Positions 1-8,300 of a DNA stretch of 46,148 nt are shown here, piece by piece. The notes beneath the pieces were generated by a model, which made no database searches, was not told where the DNA came from, and worked only from the letters and a program-made list of their open reading frames with translations. Position 1 is the first letter of the stretch, and every line of letters starts with the position of its first letter. Source of the DNA: an uncultured Lachnospiraceae bacterium (GTDB lineage: Bacteria; Bacillota; Clostridia; Lachnospirales; Lachnospiraceae); NCBI GenBank assembly GCA_947630925.1, contig CANRJM010000017.1:1-46148 (forward strand). Direction: 5' to 3'. A program made the translations under genes and the position numbers.

Positions 1-230
1 GTGCTGAACTTTTCAAGCGTCAGCGTGTTATATATTACCACTTTTTCTAACGCCTGTCAACACTTTCTTTGAAATTTGTTGCCTAATTTGTTACGTAATT
101 TAATTGTCACCTAATAAACAGTATTTTAAATAAAGCCTACATAGGATCGGCATTGATGGCTTCAGGCTCCGCTACTGGTCTAAAGGGGCAAAAAAATAAG
201 AATCAATATTAAATTTGGTTGCGATTTTAT

Positions 231-267
231 GTGCCACAATTTCAATATTTTTTTTAATTTGTGGCAC
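231..267. repeat. Inverted repeat at the 3' end of the AAA ATPase gene
   Basis: GTGCCACAA (231-239) is the exact reverse complement of TTGTGGCAC (259-267), with a 19-base AT-rich loop. The right arm touches the stop codon of the minus-strand ATPase. The same core occurs in a second, better palindrome at 1523-1557 in front of that gene, so the gene is bracketed by matching palindromes. No T-tract follows on the minus strand, so it does not look like a standard terminator. Confidence 0.55.
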
Positions 268-1490
268 TATAATAAATTGATATCCTGCTTGCCCAAAAGA
301 AAATCAACAATATTAATATGCGCTATTCCATCTCTTGAATAATCAAATCGATCAAGGGAAAATACATATTTCGGTGACGCATCACTAATTGGCTTAAACG
401 CACCAAACTCTCTTTCTATCGTTTCCTTGCTAGCCAAATGATATGCCACCTGAATAAAGCACTTCTTTCTTCCATTTATTGCAACAAAATCAATTTCACT
501 CTTATAGGTTTTTCCTGTAAAGACTTCATAATCTCTCGCTTTTAACTCATTATAGATTATATTTTCAAGAAAGAAAGTATCTTCAAAATTCACCAAATTT
601 GTGTTTATCATTCGAAAACCAGTATCTACCGCATACTGCTTCTCTATATACGACATTGCCTGTTTTCCTACAATATTAAATCTTTTTACACGATCAATAA
701 GACAAGCCTTTTCCATTTTATCAAGGTATCTATATATCGTCTTTTTATCCAGTGTATCTGTATTTTGATGTAGGAAATAATTCTTTATGTTTGTACTAGA
801 AAATTCCTTTCCTGCATTTGCCATAATGTAAGTTGCTACTCTTTCAAAGTTTTGTCTATTAATCTTTGATCTGTCAGTAATAATATCCTTATCTAAGATA
901 CCTTCATATGTCTGCTCCAAATATCTCTTAATATCACTTTCCTTTGCAAACGAAAATCGCAGTGGGAAACCACCCCAATTGATATAATCAATCATAAACT
1001 CATCTGGAGACATATTTCTTCCCAGAGCTGTAGCATATTCATAGCTTTCGGCAAATGAAAATGGCATTATTCTAAATTCCACACACCTTCCAACAAGCAA
1101 TGTTGCCATCTTACCGGATAACAATTTCGAATTACTTCCTGTAATAAAAATAGAGCAATTTAATGTCGCCCGAAAGGAAGCTAAAACCTTTTCAAAGCTT
1201 CTGACATGCTGAATCTCATCCAAAAAAATCAAATATTTGTTATCATCTTTGATTTGCTCATTCACGTAGGAATTCAGCTTTTCTGCAGTTCTTATTTTTT
1301 CAAATTGCAAATCCTCAAAATTAATGGTAATAATATGTGTTCTGTCAAACCCATTTTCAATATATTCTTCTTTAATCTGCTCTAACAAAATAGATTTTCC
1401 ACATCTCCTAACCCCTGTCAGAACCTTAATTAAATCCACATCATAAAATGGTCTTATTTTACTTAAATATCTTTCACGCTTTATATACAT
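267..1490 (-). CDS. AAA ATPase, DUF4143 family
   Basis: This is a 407-aa cytoplasmic ATPase of the AAA_14/DUF4143 type. The P-loop GVRRCGKS lies at residues 26-33 and the Walker B segment LIFLDE at about 87-92. A GSNSKLL sensor-like segment follows, then a winged-helix-like middle, and a C-terminal part with the nuclease-like string EIDFVAINGRKKCFIQVAYHL, which resembles the PD-(D/E)xK-like fold of DUF4143 proteins. The start at 1490 has GGAG 8 bases upstream. A TTGAAA-N16-CATAAT promoter overlaps the upstream palindrome. Members are abundant in anaerobes and archaea, often as lone genes, and their biological role is unsettled. The gene is visibly more AT-rich than the metabolite genes, which suggests separate acquisition. 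Confidence 0.9.
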   Translation of the reverse strand: MYIKRERYLSKIRPFYDVDLIKVLTGVRRCGKSILLEQIKEEYIENGFDRTHIITINFEDLQFEKIRTAEKLNSYVNEQIKDDNKYLIFLDEIQHVRSFEKVLASFRATLNCSIFITGSNSKLLSGKMATLLVGRCVEFRIMPFSFAESYEYATALGRNMSPDEFMIDYINWGGFPLRFSFAKESDIKRYLEQTYEGILDKDIITDRSKINRQNFERVATYIMANAGKEFSSTNIKNYFLHQNTDTLDKKTIYRYLDKMEKACLIDRVKRFNIVGKQAMSYIEKQYAVDTGFRMINTNLVNFEDTFFLENIIYNELKARDYEVFTGKTYKSEIDFVAINGRKKCFIQVAYHLASKETIEREFGAFKPISDASPKYVFSLDRFDYSRDGIAHINIVDFLLGKQDINLL

Positions 1491-1518
1491 AACATCATCT
1501 CCAATTCAGTATATATTG

Positions 1519-1557
1519 ATTATGCCACAAATCAAGAATTTTTCAAGATTTGTGGCA
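1519..1557 (-). promoter_or_regulatory. Promoter overlapped by an 11-bp palindrome (likely operator)
   Basis: On the minus strand TTGAAA (1546-1541), 16 bases, then CATAAT (1524-1519) form a sigma-A-like promoter about 30 bases before the ATPase start. The arms TGCCACAAATC (1523-1533) and GATTTGTGGCA (1547-1557) are perfect reverse complements. They cover the -35/-10 spacer and touch the -10, the geometry expected for a repressor site. Which protein binds is unknown. Confidence 0.6.
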
Positions 1558-1605
1558 CATACTTTGAAAATTATTGAAGATTTATATCGGAGCTTGAGTT
1601 AGCTA

Positions 1606-1992
1606 CTAAATAGCAATCCACCAACACACGCCATACTTATCAATAACAGTAGCGCCGCATGCATTCCATGGATATTCATGAATTTCTTCAATAACAACAC
1701 CGCCGTCACTTAGTATATCAAATGCATTCTTAACTGCATCAACAGTCCCTAACTCAAAAGCGTTAAAAGTCATTGTTTCCAATCTCATTTTGTGAATGGC
1801 TTCTACATCGTAAGGTTTTTTCGCTTCCGCTAATGCCAAAATACCTTCGCCATTCACTGATAAAACACAATGATCATAGGCAGTTCCGCTGCTGTTTTTC
1901 ATCTCCAATGTTATTTCTGCGCCAAATGCCTTACAATATGTTTTCGCCGCCTCAATACTATTCATTACATACACCTGTGCATAGCACTTCAT
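1606..1992 (-). CDS. VOC-superfamily (glyoxalase/PhnB-like) protein
   Basis: A protein of about 128 aa with one pair of beta-alpha-beta-beta-beta modules. The N-terminal half has YVMNSIEAAKTYCKAFGAE and DHCVLSVNGEGILAL; the C-terminal half has VVIEEIHEYPWNACGATVIDKYGVCWWI, ending in the typical 'D.yGv.W.i' motif of PhnB/3-demethylubiquinone-like VOC proteins. I set the start at 1992 because AGGAGG lies just upstream; a longer frame to 2025 would place this Shine-Dalgarno inside the gene. These proteins may bind metal or small molecules or confer resistance. The substrate cannot be told from sequence. It follows the ATPase palindrome and does not appear to belong to the metabolite operon. Confidence 0.82.
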   Translation of the reverse strand: MKCYAQVYVMNSIEAAKTYCKAFGAEITLEMKNSSGTAYDHCVLSVNGEGILALAEAKKPYDVEAIHKMRLETMTFNAFELGTVDAVKNAFDILSDGGVVIEEIHEYPWNACGATVIDKYGVCWWIAI

Positions 1993-2128
1993 ATTGAGCC
2001 TCCTTTTTGATTCAAACTTTAACAATATTTCAAAAACTCCATATCGTGTACGTGCAATTTACCCATGATAGGAGACGCGTCAGATCCGTCCGGTATCTCC
2101 TGCTGAACTCCCTGGCGCAACAAACGTT

Positions 2129-2917
2129 TTATCTGCGGCTATGGACATCCCTGGTATTCTGCCGCCAAAATAATATCAAATGCACTATCCCAAGGCAGAA
2201 TAGCAATACAGCAAACCATTGGATCACCGTCAGGTGATAATACATAGTCGTTCCACGTTTATCCATCAAAAACTCCGATAAAAAAATCAGACAGGAAAAA
2301 CCGCATATTACTCCTCCAAAAACAGCTTTCTTCCGGCAGACGAACCATACCGTGATAAGCAGCAGTAAAACCGTACCGATCATCTCAAATAATTGAGAGG
2401 GAAATACGGAATACGATACGGATGCATAAGGAAACGTCATGGAAAAGATACCATTGCTTGGAATTCCATAGCAGCATCCTCTGGCAAAACAGCCAAGCCT
2501 CCCAAAAATATGCTGTATCAGAATACCCACTGCCAGCGAATTTGTCACTGGCGTCATATCCTTTTTCCAGTCTCTCCGCCCCTGATATAATATTTTATGG
2601 AGCAGCCATATACATGGGACGGCCAATACAGCGGCCACAAGAACTGTCCCTATAAAATGTTTGCCGTAGTTTCCCGTTACATTTTCCCATAACGTCCCTT
2701 CGAAGCTGGTATAAGACAGAACTCTTATCAACGAGCCCGCAAGCCCACCGAGCCAGCTATACAGCCCGTACAGCGGCGCAAACCACAGACTCCGAAAGTT
2801 CCGGAAAGCCCGGTACAGCAACACCATTTGCACTAATACCGAAACAATCGCACCTGCAGTCTGCGCAGCATAATACAGCTCTATCTCTCCCCATGGAGTT
2901 CGAATCATCGGTAACAT
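2129..2917 (-). CDS. Lgt-family (prolipoprotein diacylglyceryl transferase-like) membrane protein
   Basis: A 262-aa polytopic membrane protein with about seven hydrophobic segments. It carries the Lgt family signature as GRLGCFARGCCYG (residues 139-151), preceded by KHFIG (about 87-91, matching the HGG..G region of Lgt) and followed by FPSQLFE (172-178). The cysteine-rich GC..GCCYG version is typical of Lgt paralogues rather than the housekeeping enzyme, so it may modify a dedicated substrate or have another lipid-transfer role. Its start overlaps the end of the protease gene; an internal ATG at 2908 makes a 4-base ATGA overlap with the protease stop. The two are probably translationally coupled. 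The trigger-factor-like lipoprotein of the same operon would be a natural Lgt substrate, but that link is inference. Confidence 0.8.
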   Translation of the reverse strand: MLPMIRTPWGEIELYYAAQTAGAIVSVLVQMVLLYRAFRNFRSLWFAPLYGLYSWLGGLAGSLIRVLSYTSFEGTLWENVTGNYGKHFIGTVLVAAVLAVPCIWLLHKILYQGRRDWKKDMTPVTNSLAVGILIQHIFGRLGCFARGCCYGIPSNGIFSMTFPYASVSYSVFPSQLFEMIGTVLLLLITVWFVCRKKAVFGGVICGFSCLIFLSEFLMDKRGTTMYYHLTVIQWFAVLLFCLGIVHLILFWRQNTRDVHSRR

Positions 2918-5088
2918 ACTACTACCTCACTCTTTTTACTTTTATATTTGTGTCCATTTTGCCGAATAACGACAGCCATACGGTAATATTTCTTTTTCCC
3001 GCCTACCTTTACCATATAAACCGGCTTTTTTACCTTTGCGACCAGACGGTATCTGCCCTTTTTCTTTGCCGCACGGTATACATAATAGCGGTAAATCTGA
3101 AAATCCCCTTTGGCCTTAAAAGTCAGTTTTGCCTTTTTTCTTCCTCTTTTGTACTTTCTTTTTATCTTTGGAACTGTCTTTTGCAGTTTCTTCCGTATTG
3201 TATGCGACAACGCCTTATCGCCCGTGACCGCTGGCGGCGTCTGCACTGCAGGGGCTGTCGCCAATGGAAGTTTTGCCGCAGGCGTTGCAGCCGGCCGAGG
3301 CGATATCGTTGCCGAGGCATCCGGTGTGGGAGCAATGGTGCCAGACGGAGTCGCCGCGTCATACACCGTCAATGTCATCGGTAAATAAGGATTGCCTAAC
3401 TGCGTATGGTATACGCCGTCATAAATATCAAAATAATAGGATATCTCCTGCAAATATTGTCCGCTGCACGGGATGGAAAGTTGATAAAACCCACTTTCCA
3501 ATAATTCCATCTCCCTGCTTATCCAAACTCCTCCATTCTTCATACAGTAGTAAAGCATTACTTTCTGTACGCCAAAATTATCCGATGCATTCAGGCAAAA
3601 CGTATACTCCTCCCCGCTCTGCGGCGACAATGTCGCATCCACAGCCACCGGCGGTTCCCGGTCAACAAGCAGCTCCTCTTTTTGCGCCATAAGCGCTACA
3701 TCCATCAAATCCGCTTTCCGATAAGACAGTTGAAGGGCGTTGTCCCAATTCCAATCCAGATGATGTGTCATCGCCTCCACAAAAAGTTTCTGTAAAGCAG
3801 GCGTCGGATATTCATCCTTGTCTGTAAAGATCCCTCTGCAAACAGCCATCGCTCCGGCCACCAATGCAGTTGCCGGCGAAGTTCCTGAAATTGTCTGATA
3901 GCGGTTATTCAACGCCGTGCTGCTGATTCGCACGCCCGGAGCCGCCAACTCATATTCCGTCCCTGCCCCGACAAGCACATCCCAATTAGAGAAATCGGCG
4001 ATGTTCTCATCTGTATCATACGCCATAACCCCTACGACAGCATCATATCCCGCAGGATATATATTGGCCGCCTCGACTCCCTCCAGAGCCATATCCTCCG
4101 TTGCCAGCCCTTCATTTCCTGCAGCGGCAGCCAAAAGACATTTCTGTGAAGCTTCAGCGATTACACTCTGCAAAAGCAGAGAATCCTCATAAGTTCCAAA
4201 AGACATATTAATGACATCTGCGCCATTGTCTAATGCATACTGAATCCCTTCCACTGCCAGATCCGTACCAAACTCTCCATCAACACTGACCTTGATCGGC
4301 ATGATCCTGGAACCATATGCGATTCCTGCGCCTCCGCCATTTCCCGCCTCCATGGCAATAATCCCTGCCATCATCGTTCCATGGCCATGACTATCCGTCA
4401 TATCCGGCCAAACATTTACCAGATTCACGCCATATATATCATCCACGTAGCCGTTTCCATCATCATCTTTGCCGTCCTCTCCCCGCTTTTCGGTCTCATT
4501 TACCCAAATATTGTCAATCAGGTCGGAATGAGCCAGGGAAACTCCGGTATCAATGACAGCCACAGTAACGCCCTGCCCCGGCGTTTTGCCTTCTCCTTCC
4601 AGTACCGACCAGGCTTTCTTCGCCTGAAGATTGTCCAGATACCACTGATCAGCCGCCAATTCATCCGCCTCAAAAGGATAAGAAGATGCCTCGTCCATAA
4701 TATGGCAGACATAATTGGGCTCTGCCCAAAATATCCCATCCTGCTTCTTTAATTCCTCTACCGCTGTTTCTACCTCGGTGCCTTCTTTCAGTTTTCCAAC
4801 ATAGAAGTCCAATTTTCCGCCAGAAGCCATAGATAAATTCTGTGAAGACAATTTGCTGCCGCTTCTTTTAAAAACAGAAGAACGACCCTTCTGTTCCACC
4901 GTGGTCAGATAGGACGCCTGAGAAATATACGGTTGGCGCAGTTCCTGTGCCAACCGCCCTTTCTGTATACTGCTTCCTTTCCGTCCGGTATTCCCGGACT
5001 CTATAGCGATGATAACTTCCCCCGCTATATAAGCCCGGTCTTCCGAACCCGCCTGTACCTTCTTTGCCGCACATGCAAATACCAGCAT
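2905..5088 (-). CDS. Subtilisin-like serine protease (S8), secreted; signal peptide apparently split by an in-frame TGA
   Basis: A 727-aa S8 protease. The triad is Asp180 (VIDTG), His236 (HGHGT) and Ser404 (SGTSPA), with the oxyanion Asn325 (AAGNEG). Residues about 20-130 look like an inhibitor-type propeptide ending in FWAEPNY. After the catalytic domain come a beta-rich region, a Pro/Thr/Ala linker (about 585-635) and a very basic C-terminal beta domain, probably wall-binding. The first ATG (5088) has no ribosome binding site and lies inside a hydrophobic stretch. Reading upstream in frame gives KKRI, then TGA (5112-5110), then IAACTFLMLVFACAA, which would be a textbook signal peptide without the stop. 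Either the gene is nonsense-mutated, the stop is read through, or translation restarts after the upstream peptide. It lies in an operon with the giant protein and Lgt homologue. Confidence 0.85.
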   Translation of the reverse strand: MLVFACAAKKVQAGSEDRAYIAGEVIIAIESGNTGRKGSSIQKGRLAQELRQPYISQASYLTTVEQKGRSSVFKRSGSKLSSQNLSMASGGKLDFYVGKLKEGTEVETAVEELKKQDGIFWAEPNYVCHIMDEASSYPFEADELAADQWYLDNLQAKKAWSVLEGEGKTPGQGVTVAVIDTGVSLAHSDLIDNIWVNETEKRGEDGKDDDGNGYVDDIYGVNLVNVWPDMTDSHGHGTMMAGIIAMEAGNGGGAGIAYGSRIMPIKVSVDGEFGTDLAVEGIQYALDNGADVINMSFGTYEDSLLLQSVIAEASQKCLLAAAAGNEGLATEDMALEGVEAANIYPAGYDAVVGVMAYDTDENIADFSNWDVLVGAGTEYELAAPGVRISSTALNNRYQTISGTSPATALVAGAMAVCRGIFTDKDEYPTPALQKLFVEAMTHHLDWNWDNALQLSYRKADLMDVALMAQKEELLVDREPPVAVDATLSPQSGEEYTFCLNASDNFGVQKVMLYYCMKNGGVWISREMELLESGFYQLSIPCSGQYLQEISYYFDIYDGVYHTQLGNPYLPMTLTVYDAATPSGTIAPTPDASATISPRPAATPAAKLPLATAPAVQTPPAVTGDKALSHTIRKKLQKTVPKIKRKYKRGRKKAKLTFKAKGDFQIYRYYVYRAAKKKGRYRLVAKVKKPVYMVKVGGKKKYYRMAVVIRQNGHKYKSKKSEVVVCYR

Positions 5089-5109
5089 AAGAAACGTACA
5101 CGCTGCTAT

Positions 5110-5271
5110 TCAAATGCGTTTCTTTACCGATTCAGAGATATCAGACGTCTTATTGATATGGATTCCTGTCATAGCGCCGCCTGTTACCTGATCCAATTCA
5201 TCCTCATCCATCTTCTCATCTGCAACCTTCTCTAATTCCACTTCCTGCTTCTGCTTCTTTTCCTTTTTCAT
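5110..5271 (-). CDS. Small peptide with double-glycine leader (candidate precursor of the C39 exporter)
   Basis: A 53-aa ORF beginning MKKEKKQKQE. Its Shine-Dalgarno AAAGGGG lies 9 bases before the ATG. Residues 25-32 read ELDQVTGG, which fits the double-glycine leader consensus: Glu-8, Leu-7, Val-4, Gly-2, Gly-1. The leader is charged, as in bacteriocin and microcin precursors. Cleavage after GG would leave 21 residues (AMTGIHINK... ending SVKKRI) with no Cys. It sits 30 bases after the giant-protein stop and ends 22 bases before the protease ATG, in the same frame as the protease. It is the only GG-leader peptide I found, and the window encodes a C39 leader peptidase/exporter with an intact triad. 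The alternative is that it is the N-terminal extension of the protease, separated by the TGA. Confidence 0.65.
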   Translation of the reverse strand: MKKEKKQKQEVELEKVADEKMDEDELDQVTGGAMTGIHINKTSDISESVKKRI

Positions 5272-5301
5272 GGTTTTTATCCCCTTTCTAAATCTGATTG
5301 T

Positions 5302-8300
5302 TTACGCTTTGATCTTCATCTTGGCCGTCACGCCGGCCTTTTTCTTCAAAACTTTCCGGTATTTTTTCCTGCTCTTCTTTGGCACTCTGAAGACTGCTTT
5401 AGATGCGACGCCCTTAAATGCTTTGCTGCCAATCTTTGGCGCCTTTGCCGGCTTAAAGAGAATGGTCTTTACCCTCTTGCAGCCGTAGAACGCTTTTGAT
5501 CCGATGCTCTTTACTTTCTTGCCAATCGTCACTTTTGTCAGTTTCGAGCATTTATAAAACGCTTTTGATCCGATGCTTTTTACCTTATTGCCAATCGTAA
5601 TCTTCGTCAGTTTCTTGCAGCCGTAGAATGTGCTCTTTCCAATACTCCGGACATTTTTTCCACCCGAAACTTTCGTCAGTTTTGTACAGCCGTAAAAAGC
5701 ATTCCTGTCAATACTGATAACATTCTTGCCAATCGTCGCCTTTTTCAGTTTCTTGCAGTTCTTAAAAGCATTGGCGGCAATCTTTGTTACCTTATAACTC
5801 TTACCGCCGATTTTGACAGTTGCCGGCACGGAAACCGATGTAATGGTCTTCTTCGCACTGACAGCCGATGCGCTGCTTCCGGATACCCGGTAAGTTACGC
5901 CTGACTTGACAACCGTTTTTCCCCCTGTAGAAGGTGCAGGCGTCTGCTGCTTCGCAGCCTCCGCTTTTACGGTTACCGTAGTCGTGTATTTCCTGATTGC
6001 ATCATTTGGCAGACTGACATAATTGGATTCTTCATTTCCAAAATAGTATCCCTCATGACTCTGCCCCTCATCGACACTTGCAGATACCCGGCTATTCTTC
6101 GGCATGACATAGGCGGTCAGTTTTGTAGAGCCCTCTTTGATGCCGGACACATTGCCCATATCGTCCACCGTGGCGATACTTTCATCATCCATTTTCCAGA
6201 GCACTTGCAATCCCTCTGTTCCTGTCAGACCAAGTTTTTCATCTGCCAGGGAGGATTTGATATTAGCCTGCGCCCTCTCAATATGCCCGAGAGCTACTTT
6301 CATGCCGGAACCGTCTCCAATCATGCCCTTTTGAATGCTGTTTACCTCGTTCATCTGTGCGCCGCTGGCAGTTCTTTCTACCTCTTCGGTCAAAGTCTGA
6401 TCTCTATACTCTACGTAAAAGGTTCCCTTTTCATGGATAAATCCGTTGTCTCCCTCAGACTTGATAAACTGCGTTAACGAATCAACCTTTACCTGTTTCT
6501 CAAGAGTCGTACTCTCACTGCGCGCCAGCGATTTTACCGGTACGGTTGCAAGTTCAATCTTTTTCACCGCCGTCTCGCCATCGGTTGTCTCATCCTTCTT
6601 TTCCGACGGTATCTCTATGCCGATGACTGCCTCGCCCGCCTCAGCAAAACGCGCCTCAGAATTTTGAATGTCAACGGTAACGTCATAGACGTCTCTTTCG
6701 TCTGTCTCCTTTACCTGGAAGTTTTGCAGCAATACATCACTGCTGATTGTGCCGGTATGTCTCTCATCAATCAGCTTCCTGCCGGAAGCATCCGTAAGCT
6801 GAATCGTAACCGCCGCATCTTCCGCGTCTTCGTCCAGCGCAAGCTTTGCACTGGCATCATAGATATTTCCGCCCATCAGCTTATCAATGGTAATCGAATC
6901 TACTGTCTTATATTCCGCAGTAACCGCGCCGTCTTCGCCCGGCTTTGAAACCTTCTGTTCCTGTAAAACACTTTTGCCATTCTCATCTTTTACGGTAAGA
7001 ACCGCATTGGTTAACGTGTCGATTCCATCATTGAGGAGACGGATAGAAATCATGTTATCTTCTCCTGCAATCAGACTGTCCATCGTCACTTCGTCTACCT
7101 TCATGACAGAAACCGGTGTGATATTCATCATCACGAGCGACTTATTTACCTGATCCGGAGCCGCATACTCGACAAAGTCTTTCTCATCCACCTTATCCTG
7201 CTTCTCATCCTTAGAGTGCGTTTGATTGTACTCCTCGATTGTCTCATTAAATTCGTCCGCTGTCACAGTCTTAGACTTCGCTTTCGTTGCCAGCGCCGTC
7301 AGCGTTGCATCACTGTTGACGACAAAGGAGAGATTGTCATAGTTGGCGCCTTCCTCGCTGGTTACCTGTACAGGTTTTGTCATACAGTCCTCTGCCATAT
7401 CGTAACGCGCCATATAAACCTGCGTCTCAACACACTGATTCTCCGCCTGCGCAGCTTCCTCGGAATCTTCTTCCACGCCATCCTTCAATGCGGATTCCTG
7501 CTGCGTCCATGACAGATAGACAAAACCGTCCGTACTGTTTACGTCAAAGCTGGAAATCGCACTGACTGCGTTTTCCTGATCTTCCGCCACTTCGCCTTCC
7601 ACCAGGGTCATCGGCGGAATATATTTCTGATCGTCGGCATTCTCTGCGCGGCTCTTATCAATCATATAATAATCCACGTTGTCTGACGACGTCTTCTTCT
7701 TCAGGCAGCCGTCCTCTCTGACCACGTTAGAAATATTCAATCCGACAATATTGCCGTCAGACAACCACGCCAGATACGTATCTGCCAATTTTCTATCCTC
7801 GGAAGTTACCCGGATAAACCGGACATTTCCATCAGAGACATTGTCGCTGGTTACCATAACCGGATGCGACATAGTCCCCGCCTCAAAATCATAAATCTGG
7901 AAATAAATATCCCTGTCTTCTACGGTGGACATACTCTGATCATAGTCTACCGTATAGGCAAACAACCCCAGATCGTTGTAACTTATCGCATCTTTGTCGA
8001 TAATCTTCGGCGCATATTCCACCGGAACCTTATCGGTATCCCCCGACACTTCGGTCTTTTCTTTCTCCGGAAGCACTCCGGTCTCCTCTTTGCCAGTCAC
8101 ATTGGAACTTACGTTATGTCCCAAATACTCTTCCGGGGCCTTGTTATCTTTCCAATATCCATCTTCGTCCAACTGCTCATCCAGATAGACGTCGGGCGCC
8201 GTTGCGAAGAATACCTGGCCATAATATGTTTTCTGATAGTCTTCATAGGTCGCCGTCCCGCCCTGCAAGCCGTCAACGATACCCTGATACGTAGAATCCT

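Noticed and set aside
2897-2907. GTTCGAATC resembling a tRNA T-loop
   Set aside because: It lies at the coding overlap of two genes and no acceptor, D-arm or anticodon arm can be paired around it.
2893-3384. 163-codon plus-strand frame
   Set aside because: It is antisense to the basic C-terminal domain of the protease; its Arg/Cys-rich tail is an artefact of the Pro/Ala linker read backwards.
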